Shown here one piece after another: positions 40,541-50,611 of a stretch of 64,000 bases of DNA. The notes under the pieces are model-generated. The model ran no database searches and was not told the DNA's origin. It was given only the letters and a program-made list of their open reading frames with translations. The DNA is from Cherax quadricarinatus (taxonomy: Eukaryota > Arthropoda > Malacostraca > Decapoda > Parastacidae), in the NCBI RefSeq assembly GCF_038502225.1, contig NW_027196484.1:25546-89545 (forward strand), given 5' to 3'. Numbering within the stretch: the first letter of the stretch is position 1; every line of letters starts with the position of its first letter. A program made the position numbers and the translations under genes.

Positions 40541-41035
40541 AAACTTGTATGGATCATGCACTGAACTTTGGTAGGTAATATAGTGATATTGTACATGATA
40601 GAAGTAAGAGAAATTTAGTATATTGTGTACCCTTGAAGATGAAGGGTTCTTGATCCACAGAACTGCAGCTACCATTCCTTTGTAACTAATCTGATCATCT
40701 CCCATTCCCAAGGTGCTGTTTGATTTATGGGTTGACTTCTTTTTTTTCATGAATTTACAATGCACATATATCTCTTATCTGTCAGTCACTTTTTAGATCT
40801 TGTTGCAAACATTCAAATGCAAAATACTTTCAGTTAAGTATTTTTTCTTGGTTATTCTTTCACCAGACACATTGTTGTGCATGTGTGGAGGGCTTGTATT
40901 GCTTGGTAATTCCAATGATGGGCAGCAGGTTGAGTGGAGAATGAGGAAATGATTGAGAGGCAATCATACATGTTTTTGAATTGGGTCCATTGCCAAGATT
41001 ATTCCTTTAGGAAAGCAGCTTACAAAACTGCCAAA

Positions 41036-41330
41036 TAGATGAATAAGAGACATGTGCAACTCTTCGGTATCTTTATTTTGGAGACTATTTGTCAGCCAAT
41101 GGCTTTATCAGTCCAGTACAAAAATAATACAGGAACTGGTGAAAAACATGAGGTAGTCTCTCAGCCCATTAGTCTTGATGGACTGATCACCTCTATTACT
41201 ACATGTCTTCCATCTGCAGTATTATTACTTGGATTGATAAAGCTGCTGGTTGATGAATGTCTCCACAGTAAAGATGTCCAAGTGTTGCACATGTCTCTTA
41301 TTCATATACCTGTTATTATTTTAAGTGGTA
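41036..41330. mobile_element. Penelope-derived fold-back, short
   Basis: Left arm 'gacatgtgcaactcttcggt' and 'ggctttatcagtccagtac'; right arm 'ggattgataaagctgctggt' and 'aagtgttgcacatgtctctt'. The arms are inverted relatives of the Penelope end at 8040-8134. No coding sequence. Confidence 0.65.
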
Positions 41331-41420
41331 AGAAAATATCTTCCCTATACAGTGCATTGTCGTGTGCTCTGTGACTTGTGGGTTTGCCACAGTTTTTTGT
41401 TTTTAATATACCTCATGTTT

Positions 41421-42152
41421 AGGTAGTAGGTTGGTAGACAGCAACCACCCAGGGAAGTACTACCGTCCTGCCAGATGACTGTGAAACAGAAACCTGTAAC
41501 TGTTTTGCATGATGGTAGGATTGCTGGTTTCTTTTTCTGTCTCATAAACACGCTAGATAACAGGGATATCTTGCTACTCCTACTTACACTTTGGTCACAC
41601 TTCACAGACACGCACATGCATATATATATATACATACATCTAGGTTTTTCTCCTTTTTCTAAATAGCTCTTGTTCTTCTTTATTTCTTCTATTGTCCATG
41701 GGGAAGTGGAAGAGAATCTTTCCTCCGTAAGCCATGCGTGTCGTATGAGGCGACTAAAATGCCGGGAGCAATGGGCTAGTAACCCCTTCTCCTGTAGACA
41801 TTTACTAAAAAAGAGAAGAAGAAAAACTTTATAAAACTGGGATGCTTGAATGTGCGTGGATGTAGTGCGGATAACAAGAAACAGATGATTGCTGATGTTA
41901 TGAATGAAAAGAAGTTGGATGTCCTGGCCCTAAGCGAAACAAAGCTGAAGGGGGTAGGGGAGTTTCGGTGGGGGGAAATAAATGGGATTAAATCTGGAGT
42001 ATCTGAGAGAGTTAGAGCAAAGGAAGGGGTAGCAGTAATGTTGAAGGATCAGTTATGGAAGGAGAAAAGAGAATATGAATGTGTAAATTCAAGAATTATG
42101 TGGATTAAAGTAAAGGTTGGATGCGAAAAGTGGGTCATAATAAGCGTGTATA
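41421..42152 (+). mobile_element. RTE-like LINE copy, 5' part (leader + start of endonuclease)
   Basis: Nearly identical to 34016-34748. It carries the leader and the first ~100 codons (VRGCSADNKKQMIADVM, LALSETKLKGVGEFRW). It is interrupted at a TA by the Tigger at 42153. The remaining part of this or a related copy resumes at 45464. Confidence 0.92.
41846..42152 (+). pseudogene. RTE endonuclease N-terminal fragment
   Basis: Carries APE motifs 1 and 2 (NVRGC, LALSETK) and WVIISVY, and is then broken by the TA-targeted transposon. As in the intact copy, no ATG precedes the first motif. Confidence 0.85.
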
Positions 42153-42422
42153 CAGTGGACCCCCGCATACCGATGGCATCACATAGCGATTAATCCGCAT
42201 ACCGCTTGCTTTAATCGCAAAAATTTTGCCTCGCATACCGCTTAAAAACCCGCTCACCGATTTTCGTCCGAGACGCGTCCAATGTGCGGCCTGAGCCACG
42301 CTCACATGTTCCGCCGGTGGCATTGTTTACCAGCCAGCCTCCGCGGTAACATCCAAGCATACAATCGGAATATTTCGTATTATTACAGTGTTTTCGGTGC
42401 TTTTTCTGGAAAATAAGTGACC

Positions 42423-42791
42423 ATGGGCCCCAAGAAAGCTTCTAGTGCCAACCCTACAGCAATAAGGGTGAGAATTACAATAGAGATGAAGAAAAAGATC
42501 ATTGATAAGTATGAAAGTGGAGTGCGTGTCTCCGAGCTGGCCAGGTTGTATAATAAACCCCAATCAACCATCGCTACTATTGGTGGTACAGCTGCTGCTG
42601 CTGCTGCACTGTCAGCTGCTGCTGCTGCTGTAGCATCGTCTGCTGCTGCTGTAACATCGTCTGTTGCTGCTGTAGCATCGTCTGTTGCTGCTGTACCACC
42701 GTCAGCTGCTGCTGCTGCTGTAGCATCGTCTGCTGCTGCTGTAACATCGTCTGTTGCTGCTGTAGCACCGTCGCTGCTGCTGCTGCTGTAG
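42423..42791 (+). pseudogene. Tigger transposase N-terminus running into minisatellite
   Basis: ATG at 42423 in a good context (gaccATGG) opens MGPKKASSANPTAIRVRITI, then KKKIIDKYESGVRVSELARL and NKPQSTIATI, the pogo/CENP-B-like first helix-turn-helix. The frame then passes into a 21-base CTG-rich array giving Ala/Ser/Val repeats. A second piece at about 43263-43400 reads GEFKASKGWFERFKNRSGIH, the CENP-B-type second DNA-binding domain, in another segment. The residues expected between them are replaced by the array. Confidence 0.88.
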
Positions 42792-43077
42792 CATCGTCTG
42801 CTGCTGCTGTAGCATCGTCTGCTGCTGCTGTAGCATCGTCTGCTGCTGCTGTAGCATCGTCTGTTGCTCTGTAGCTCGTCTGCTGCTGCTGTAGTATCGT
42901 CTGCTGCTGCTGTAGCATCGTCTGCTGCTGCTGTAGCATCGTCTGCTGCTGCTGTACCACCGTCAGCTGCTGCTGCTGCTGTAGCATCGTCTGCTGCTGC
43001 TGTAGCATCGTCTGTTGCTGCTGTAGCATCGTCTGTTGCTGCTGTACCACCGTCAGCTGCTGCTGCTGCTGTAGCAC
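42585..43077 (+). repeat. 21-bp CTG-rich minisatellite
   Basis: A tandem array of 'ctgctgctgtagcatcgt' type units of 21 bases with interspersed 'accaccgtcagctgctg' variants, about 23 units. It creates false Gln-rich and Ala-rich frames on both strands. Confidence 0.92.
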
Positions 43078-43738
43078 CGTTGTTGGTGTGGCTTATTGAG
43101 AATACCAAGAAACAATTAACCCCAGAGGATTTGCCACCCAGGATAACCCAAAAAAGTCAGTGTCATCGAAGACTGTCTAACTTATTTCCATTGGGGTCCT
43201 TAATCTTGTCTCCCAGGATGCAACCCACACCAGTCGACTAACACCCAGGTGAACAGGGAAAAATGCCTGGAACTAGTGCTCATATTGGTGAATTTAAAGC
43301 CAGCAAAGGTTGGTTTGAGAGATTTAAGAATCGTAGTGGCATACACAGTGTGATAAGGCCTGTTCTGGAAGAAAATGCCAAACAGGACCTACAGTACTCA
43401 GGAGGAAAAGGCACTCCCAGGACACAGTGTCTCATCAGTCATTGCTGCATCTTCAATAAAGGTAAGTGTCATTTATTCTTCATTTAGTAGAGTAGTACAT
43501 GCACAATATATATTGTGCATGTACTACTCTACTATTGTGCATGTATCCTTCTCTTTGTGTGTAGGAAAATGTATATTTCATGTGGTAAAATTTTTTTTTT
43601 CATACTTTTGGGTGTCTTGCACGGATTAATTTGATTTCCATTATTTCTTATGGGGAAAATTCATTCGCATACCGATTATTTCGCATAACAATGACCCCTC
43701 TTGCACGGATTAAAATCGGTATGCGGGGGTCCACTGTA

Positions 43739-44000
43739 GTCAGACTTGAGTCCTGGAAATGGGAAGTACAATGCCTGCACTTTAAAGGAGGGGTTTGGGA
43801 TATTGGCAGTTTGGAGGGATATGTTGTGTATCTATACGTATATGCTTCTAAACTGTTGTATTCTGAGCACCTCTGCAAAAGCAGTGATAACAGGTGTGTG
43901 TGGTGAAAGTGTTGAATGATGATGAAAGTATTTTCTTTTTGGGGATTTTCTTTCTTTTTTTTGGGTCACCCTGCCTCGGTGGGAGACGACCGACTTGTTG
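43739..44000 (+). mobile_element. RTE subfamily-2 3' tail at a chimeric junction
   Basis: Starts 'gtcagacttgagtcctgg' and runs to 'gacgaccgacttgttg', the subfamily-2 tail. It directly abuts the right end of the Tigger although the left flank of that Tigger is a subfamily-1 endonuclease region. Confidence 0.88.
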
Positions 44001-44046
44001 ACTCTCTCTCTCTATAGTTTGTTATTATATATACTGTTATATAATA

Positions 44047-44410
44047 CAGGTCTCCCTCAACATTCACGTTTTCAACTTTCACGGGCTTCACACATTCGCG
44101 AATTCCCAACCGCCAAATTCCCAGCCACCAAATTCCCAGCCGCCAAATCATATTTAAGTTTCCCGCCACCTGCGAGTCCCTACTACCCTCCCTCCGACCC
44201 CCGCAACTGGCAGCCAGCCCTCCCACCACTCAGTGTGGTGAGTGTTTTGTTTGTTCATTATTTGCTATTAAACTACAGTATAAATAATGTAAACCCATTC
44301 ATGACTGCATATTGGAATGGCTATTCGGACAGGTATTAGATGGTGACATCATGTGTTTACTCTTGAACACTGCAAAGAATTAAACATTTCTGCTACAGCT
44401 AATAATAACA

Positions 44411-44462
<52 letters not shown>

Positions 44463-44902
44463 TGATATAATTGAAGAAGGAAATTGTACAAAAATACGAG
44501 GGAGTGGTTGACACATCGTCAGTGTGACTTTGTTTATGCTGGAGTGAACATTAGTCTCCCTGCTCTTCCAAACATTTCACAATAATTCATTGTGTTTGGT
44601 GCTTGTAGATTGAGTGTGACTGGAGTGGTAGAGGCAGTGATTGAGGCAATGGTATTTAATAACATACATGTTAATAATAATACATTATTAATAATAATAA
44701 TAATACATGTTATTAATAACATGTACTATTATTATTTATAACATATATGTTATTAAATACCACTGCCTCAACTGCTGAATTATTGTGAAATGTTTGGAAG
44801 AGCAGGGAGACTAATGTTCACTCCAGCATAAACAAAGTCACACTGACGATGTGTCAACCACTCCCTCGTATTTTTGTACAATTTCCTTCTTCAATTATAT
44901 CG

Positions 44903-44960
<58 letters not shown>

Positions 44961-45463
44961 TGTTATTATTAGCAATAGCAGAAATGTTCGATTCTTTGCT
45001 GTGTTCAAGAGTAAACACATGATGTCACCGTCTAATACCTGTCCGAATAGCCATTCCAATATGCAGTCATGAATGGGTTTACATTATTTATTCTGTAGTT
45101 TAATAGCAAATAATGAACAAACAAAACACTCACCACACTGAGTGGTGGGAGGGCTGGCTGCCAGTTGCGGGGGTCGGAGGGAGGGTAGTAGGGACTCGCA
45201 GTGGTGGAGTCTGTGGTATTCAATAACATACATGTTATTTACAAGTTATTAAATAACATACGTTATTAAAGCATAACATGTATATATTTAGTACAGTTTA
45301 TGACGTTTTCATGTATTTTATGATTATTCATGGTTCAACAAGTTAAGGAAGCAGTATTGTAATATATTTCCCTACAATATATTGGGGCACCAAACATTCG
45401 CGTTTTTTCAACATTCGCGAGGCTCTTGATCCCCTAACCCTCACGAATGTTGAGGGTAACCTG
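44047..45463 (-). mobile_element. palindromic TA-flanked DNA transposon, copy 2
   Basis: Same family as 3966-6721 in the opposite orientation. Ends CAGGTCTCCCTCAACATTC and AATGTTGAGGGTAACCTG, TA at 44045-44046 and 45464-45465. Long inverted arms (about 44160-44590 and 44773-45200) surround a short AT-rich centre (44640-44770), which is itself palindromic. It has only about two minisatellite units. No coding region. Confidence 0.88.
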
Positions 45464-48006
45464 TACAAGATATAATGTAGGGCGAAATGACAGTAGTTTG
45501 TTGGATATGTATTGGTAGATAAAAGACTGTTCAGTAGACTTAAGGATGTACATGTTTATAGAGGGGCCACAGATATATCAGATCACTTTTTAGTTGTAGC
45601 TACACTGAGAGTAAAAGGTAGATGGGATACAAGGAGAATAGAAGCATCAGGGAAGAGAGAGGTGAAGGTTTATAAACTAAAAGAGGAGGCAGTTAGGGTA
45701 AGATATAAACAGCTATTGGAGGATAGATGGGCTAATGAGAGCATAGGCAATGGGGTCGAAGAGGTATGGGGTAGGTTTAAAAATGTAGTGTTAGAGTGTT
45801 CAGCAGAAGTTTGTGGTTACAGGAAAGTGGGTGCGGGAGGGAAGAGGAGCGATTGGTGGAATGATGATGTAAAGAGAGTAGTAAGGGAGAAAAAGTTAGC
45901 ATATGAGAAGTTTTTACAAAGTAGAAGTGATGCAAGGAGGGAAGAGTATATGGAGAAAAAGAGAGAGGTTAAGAGAGTGGTGAAGCAATGTAAAAAGAGA
46001 GCAAATGAGAGAGTGGGTGAGATGTTATCAACAAATTTTGTTGAAAATAAGAAAAAGTTTTGGAGTGAGATTAACAAGTTAAGGAAGCCTAGAGAACAAA
46101 TGGATTTGTCAGTTAAAAATAGGAGAGGAGAGTTATTAAATGGAGAGTTAGAGGTATTGGGAAGATGGAGGGAATATTTTGAGGAATTGTTAAATGTTGA
46201 TGAAGATAGGGAAGCTGTGATTTCGTGTATAGGGCAAGGAGGAATAACATCTTGTAGGAGTGAGGAAGAGCCAGTTGTGAGTGTGGGGGAAGTTCGTGAG
46301 GCAGTAGGTAAAATGAAAGGGGGTAAGGCAGCTGGGATTGATGGGATAAAGATAGAAATGTTAAAAGCAGGTGGGGATATAGTTTTGGAGTGGTTGGTGC
46401 AATTATTTAATAAATGTATGGAAGAGGGTAAGGTACCTAGGGATTGGCAGAGAGCATGCATAGTTCCTTTGTATAAAGGCAAAGGGGACAAAAGAGAGTG
46501 CAAAAATTATAGGGGGATAAGTCTGTTGAGTATACCTGGTAAAGTGTATGGTAGAGTTATTATTGAAAGAATTAAGAGTAAGACGGAGAATAGGATAGCA
46601 GATGAACAAGGAGGCTTTAGGAAAGGTAGGGGGTGTGTGGACCAGGTGTTTACAGTGAAACATATAAGTGAACAGTATTTAGATAAGGCTAAAGAGGTCT
46701 TTGTGGCATTTATGGATTTGGAAAAGGCGTATGACAGGGTGGATAGGGGGGCAATGTGGCAGATGTTGCAGGTGTATGGTGTAGGAGGTAGGTTACTGAA
46801 AGCAGTGAAGAGTTTTTACGAGGATAGTGAGGCTCAAGTTAGAGTATGTAGGAAAGAGGGAAATTATTTCCCAGTAAAAGTAGGCCTTAGACAAGGATGT
46901 GTGATGTCACCGTGGTTGTTTAATATATTTATAGATGGGGTTGTAAGAGAAGTAAATGCGAGGGTCTTGGCAAGAGGCGTGGAGTTAAAAGATAAAGAAT
47001 CACACATAAAGTGGGAGTTGTCACAGTTGCTCTTTGCTGATGACACTGTGCTCTTGGGAGATTCTGAAGAGAAGTTGCAGAGATTGGTGGATGAATTTGG
47101 TAGGGTATGCAAAAGAAGAAAATTAAAAGTGAATACAGGAAAGAGTAAGGTTATGAGGATAACAAAAAGATTAGGTGATGAAAGATTGGATATCAGATTG
47201 GAGGGAGAGAGTATGGAGGAGGTGAATGTATTCAGATATTTGGGAGTGGACGTGTCAGCGGATGGGTCTATGAAAGATGAGGTGAATCATAGAATTGATG
47301 AGGGGAAAAGGGTGAGTGGTGCACTTAGGAGTCTGTGGAGACAAAGAACTTTGTCCTTGGAGGCAAAGAGGGGAATGTATGAGAGTATAGTTTTACCAAC
47401 GCTCTTATATGGGTGTGAAGCATGGGTGATGAATGTTGCAGCGAGGAGAAGGCTGGAGGCAGTGGAGATGTCATGTCTGAGGGCAATGTGTGGTGTGAAT
47501 ATAATGCAGAGAATTCGTAGTTTGGAAGTTAGGAGGAGGTGCGGGATTACCAAAACTGTTGTCCAGAGGGCTGAGGAAGGGTTGTTGAGGTGGTTCGGAC
47601 ATGTAGAGAGAATGGAGCGAAACAGAATGACTTCAAGAGTGTATCAGTCTGTAGTGGAAGGAAGGCGGGGTAGGGGTCGGCCTAGGAAAGGTTGGAGGGA
47701 GGGGGTAAAGGAGGTTTTGTGTGCGAGGGGCTTGGACTTCCAGCAGGCATGCGTGAGCGTGTTTGATAGGAGTGAATGGAGACAAATGGTTTTTAATACT
47801 TGACGTGCTGTTGGAGTGTGAGCAAAGTAACATTTATGAAGGGGTTCAGGGAAACCGGCAGGCCGGACTTGAGTCCTGGAGATGGGAAGTACAGTGCCTG
47901 CACTCTGAAGGAGGGGTGTTAATGTTGCAGTTTAAAAACTGTAGTGTAAAGCACCCTTCTGGCAAGACAGTGATGGAGTGAATGATGGTGAAAGTTTTTC
48001 TTTTTC
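45464..48006 (+). mobile_element. RTE-like LINE copy, 3' part
   Basis: Begins at the RYDVGRND region of the endonuclease, the point matching 35013 of the full copy, and ends in the tail at ctttttc (48006), about 50 bases short of the normal 3' end. Near-identical to the intact copy. Confidence 0.92.
45512..47803 (+). CDS. RTE-like protein, endonuclease C-terminus + RT, 5' partial
   Basis: 763 codons open, from VDKRLFSRLKDVHVYRG and TDISDHFLVVATLRV (end of APE, SDH motif) through the full RT: FRKGRGCVDQVFTVKHI, FMDLEKAYDRVDR, GLRQGCVMSPWLF, LLFADDTVLLGDS. It ends at EWRQMVFNT and TGA (47801-47803). A one-base loss just upstream (ggatatgtattgg instead of ggattatgtattgg) separates the first dozen codons. 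RT is intact; with the front of the endonuclease cut off it is not autonomous. Confidence 0.92.
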   Translation: MVDKRLFSRLKDVHVYRGATDISDHFLVVATLRVKGRWDTRRIEASGKREVKVYKLKEEAVRVRYKQLLEDRWANESIGNGVEEVWGRFKNVVLECSAEVCGYRKVGAGGKRSDWWNDDVKRVVREKKLAYEKFLQSRSDARREEYMEKKREVKRVVKQCKKRANERVGEMLSTNFVENKKKFWSEINKLRKPREQMDLSVKNRRGELLNGELEVLGRWREYFEELLNVDEDREAVISCIGQGGITSCRSEEEPVVSVGEVREAVGKMKGGKAAGIDGIKIEMLKAGGDIVLEWLVQLFNKCMEEGKVPRDWQRACIVPLYKGKGDKRECKNYRGISLLSIPGKVYGRVIIERIKSKTENRIADEQGGFRKGRGCVDQVFTVKHISEQYLDKAKEVFVAFMDLEKAYDRVDRGAMWQMLQVYGVGGRLLKAVKSFYEDSEAQVRVCRKEGNYFPVKVGLRQGCVMSPWLFNIFIDGVVREVNARVLARGVELKDKESHIKWELSQLLFADDTVLLGDSEEKLQRLVDEFGRVCKRRKLKVNTGKSKVMRITKRLGDERLDIRLEGESMEEVNVFRYLGVDVSADGSMKDEVNHRIDEGKRVSGALRSLWRQRTLSLEAKRGMYESIVLPTLLYGCEAWVMNVAARRRLEAVEMSCLRAMCGVNIMQRIRSLEVRRRCGITKTVVQRAEEGLLRWFGHVERMERNRMTSRVYQSVVEGRRGRGRPRKGWREGVKEVLCARGLDFQQACVSVFDRSEWRQMVFNT

Positions 48007-48675
48007 ACTTATGTGAACACTTTAAAATTACATATCTACCAAAGGAGCCCCTCCAACACTGATGTGATTACTACTGCTACATCACTTCATTTTCACATCA
48101 CTGGTTCAGCTTTATAAGCACCCATCTCATGCGTCTATCAGACTGCTAAACTCTGCTGTGCAGGTGACAAGTCTCAAATATACCCAGATGTTGCACACAC
48201 AAGTATTCAATAACAATTGCAGAAGTAAATGAACAGTTCTTGGGAAGGCAGTGTCTCTTAACTTTGAATGTATTTCAAAACATGGCTCCTCCATACTTAT
48301 TGTGCTAGTGCATTCCTGAAAATTGTTCGGAACTCGGAACCTTTTTTTTCTAATGACATCCATGTTATAGTTAAAAATGTGTTCTCAAATTCATTCACTT
48401 AGGACACCTTCATTGAAAATGTTTTGATCCATGAACAGGTATGAAAGGAGACACTACCTCCTGTTTCCTCTCATACTGGAAGTGTTCAAGGTCTGTAGAC
48501 AAACTTTTTCAATGAAGGTGTCCCAAGTGAATGCATTAGTGTCCATTTTCCTCAGTAGCAGCCATGAAAAATCACATCTTTATCTAGTGTTTTTAGAAAA
48601 TCTGGTGCAGCCTTTCCCTTGGTGCCAGATAATGATTTATTGCATACACCACTAATGTTGTGTTCTTACTTTCAG
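48007..48675. other. VPS37A intron end, possible Penelope remnants
   Basis: No gene apart from the splice acceptor at its end. 'gacaccttcattgaaaatgt' and 'tttcaatgaaggtgtcccaa' form an inverted pair (48401-48421 and 48508-48527), reminiscent of the Penelope fold-backs. Confidence 0.4.
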
Positions 48676-48750
48676 GAAACTCATCTAAGGAAGTTTAAAG
48701 GTGAACGACTTGGTGCACAGCTACGGGAGCTTCACAAAGCTGGCTTTTAA
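48676..48750 (+). CDS. VPS37A: VPS37A last coding exon, with stop codon
   Basis: A final block of 25 codons including TAA, preceded by ttctTACTTTCAG. It reads ETHLRKFKGERLGAQLRELH then KAGF and stop. The basic tail resembles the end of VPS37A Mod(r), where the conserved R of 'EKR' is followed by 'H.RR.K.EKL' and a short C-terminus. The acceptor lies 20.2 kb from the previous donor, and the intron between contains a near-complete RTE element, a piggyBac and other insertions. The exon would be missed by gene finders that cap intron length or mask aggressively. Confidence 0.8.
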   Translation, partial: ETHLRKFKGERLGAQLRELHKAGF

Positions 48751-48809
48751 AAGGAACTGTAAAATAAGAATAAGTGAGAAACAGTGTAACCTTAGACTAA
48801 TGTTTTGTT

Positions 48810-48815
48810 AATAAA
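48810..48815 (+). terminator. poly(A) signal AATAAA of VPS37A
   Basis: An AATAAA hexamer 60 bases after the VPS37A stop codon. It is the first canonical signal in the 3' UTR, which would put cleavage about 10-30 bases further on. This would make a short 3' UTR of roughly 80-100 bases. Position and motif are seen; use is inferred. Confidence 0.6.
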
Positions 48816-49044
48816 TTTCTGGCTATGTATGATCTCAATCTGTTATTACAATAATAATAGTGGATAATGAAGAGAACACGTACTTTGTTTAATGTCCACC
48901 ACAAAATGTATTATAAATATTTTCCATATTGTATGAGTTTAAGACAATGCCATTGGTTAGCTGATGATCCTTACAGGTTTAGCTCTATCCCATGAATATA
49001 ATAAGCAATTAAAATTGATCATAACAGATGATCTTTAATAGATT

Positions 49045-49160
49045 ATTCATGGGAAAGCATTAAACCTATAGGAGTTGAAGCTAATTAGGTTTGATCCAGA
49101 TAGAGTAGATCCAATTACTTGGACCAAGAGCTCTTCACCAGCATCAAGGCCTCCCCAATC
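49045..49160 (+). repeat. decapod-type SINE
   Basis: 'ggaaagcattaaacctatag' to 'ggaccaagagctcttcacca' and gcatcaagg: SINE body as at 20930 and 40245. Confidence 0.65.
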
Positions 49161-49384
49161 TTGGGAGCTTTTAACAGACGAGCATGGAATGTCAAATATG
49201 CTCAGTAGTTGTGTGCTAGATATATTACTGTGTGGTTTACATGTATCCTACAAGACATATTCATAGGTAAGGGTGATCAAATTATATTGACACGGTTATG
49301 CTATAGAGATCATAGAAGATTGCTAGAGTACATGATTGTAGAGTTATTTTTTGCTAGAGAATTGGATCTGTGCTCCATCGAATT

Positions 49385-49450
49385 AAGCCTGTGATTGTAT
49401 AATCCTCCGGGTTTAGCGCTTCCCCCTTGATTATAATAATAATAATAATT
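49385..49450 (-). repeat. decapod-type SINE end
   Basis: 'ataatcctccgggtttagcg' then cttcccccttgattataat-(aat)n is the complement of the 5' part of the SINE at 56512-56640. Confidence 0.65.
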
Positions 49451-49491
49451 TACAAGTACGTATTTGGGGTTTTGAATAAGGGGTATATGTA

Positions 49492-50609
49492 CAGTGGACC
49501 CCCGAGTTTTGTGATTAATCCGTTCCAGAGAGCCCACCGAAGGTCGAAATTCACGAAACTCGAAACCATTTTCCCCATAAGAATAATGGAAATAAAATTA
49601 ATCCGTTCCAGACACCCAAAAATATTAAAATAAAATATTTTTTTTCAAATTAAAGATTTACATAATGAAAAACAATGAGAAAATCAAGTACATGCATTTA
49701 AAATAAATAATATTACACTTACCTTTACTGAAGACTTCTGGGTGGATGGAAGATGGGAGGAGGTGATAGGAGGAAGGTGGACACTATTCATTCATTCATT
49801 AGAGATTCGCCAATACTTCTCCATATGGTGACCCGGCTGTGGCCCCCGGTTGGGGGTGTCGTTGGTGGACACTATTGTTTGGAAGGAGAATCTCCTTCCA
49901 TTAGGACTTTACGTAGCAAGTCCTTATCTGGGGTTACTTCCCTTCTTCTTTTAATGCCACTGGGAACAACTTGAGTCTGGACCCCTGGCACACAAAGTAC
50001 CTATCCAGAAAGGTCTTTTTCTGGCGTTTCTAAGATTTCCCTGAAGTGGGACACAACACTGTCATTGTACATGTTGCAGATACGGCTTGTTTCAGCTTGG
50101 TCAGGGTGATACTTTGCAACTCATTCCACATATGTGCTTAATCACTGAAGAAGGCACCTCATCCACTCCCTCTTCCTCCGAAGCAACTTCCTCGGCTGTG
50201 GTCTGATGCTGTTCCAGTTGAAGCTCTTGCAGTTCGTCAGTGGTTAGCTCTTCCCTGTGGTCCTCCACCAACTCTTCCACATCCCCGTCACTCTATTTAC
50301 CAAAGGGCTTGCACTAGCTTTCCTTGGGTCCATGATGACTTATTTAGCAGTTGCAAGCACAAAAAACAATGGATTATTATGAAATGTATGAACCCGCAGG
50401 GTGATGGTCACGTGTTGGTAAACAATAGCACACTGAGCGTGAATGGCGTGGGAGACTGGCTTTGTGTGCACGGTGACGGGCGGACGGGTACCGGACGGTC
50501 GCCGAAGCACGAGTTTTTTCACGAAACTCGAGGCCAAATTTTTCCCAAAAAACTCGCCGAAGGTCGAATTTCGCGAAAGTTGAGGCTGCCGAAACTCGGG
50601 GGTCCACTG
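49492..50609 (-). mobile_element. Tigger/pogo element with C-terminal transposase remnant
   Basis: Ends CAGTGGACCCCCGAGTTT and ACTCGGGGGTCCACTG, TA on both sides (49490-49491, 50610-50611). The minus strand carries a degenerate transposase: MDPRKAS at the start (about 50335) is followed directly by DVEELVEDHREELTTDELQE and LQLEQHQTTAEEVASEEEG. Near 49900-50000 are SGIKRRREV and MEGDSPS-type endings. The DNA-binding and DDE parts are deleted. The element at 7047-8629 has the same C-terminal motifs. Confidence 0.88.
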
Positions 50610-50611
50610 TA

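Larger units (their letters stand above)
42153..43736 (+). mobile_element. Tigger/pogo element with internal minisatellite, DDE lost
   Basis: Perfect terminal inverted repeats CAGTGGACCCCCGCATACCG with TA on both sides (42151-42152, 43737-43738). It holds the N-terminal DNA-binding part of a Tigger transposase and lacks the catalytic DDE domain. Confidence 0.93.
15685..48815 (+). other. VPS37A: VPS37A gene (3' part), span of exons and introns
   Basis: Span from the first recognised exon to the poly(A) signal of a VPS37A-type gene. Four coding blocks join in frame across AG/GT junctions: codon phase is split at the first junction (A|AG) and is 0 at the other two. Introns are 15844-20510, 20663-28345 and 28466-48675; they hold Penelope, CR1, RTE, Tigger, piggyBac, MITE and SINE insertions. 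The N-terminal UEV-like region expected in VPS37A was not found in bases 1-15684, so the gene almost certainly begins upstream. VPS37 is a subunit of ESCRT-I, with TSG101, VPS28 and MVB12/UBAP1, and acts in sorting ubiquitinated cargo at endosomes. Confidence 0.85.

Noticed and set aside
42383..43241. Gln-rich and Ala-rich frames up to 240 residues
   Set aside because: Products of the 21-base CTG-rich array inside the Tigger element; no start, splice or homology support.
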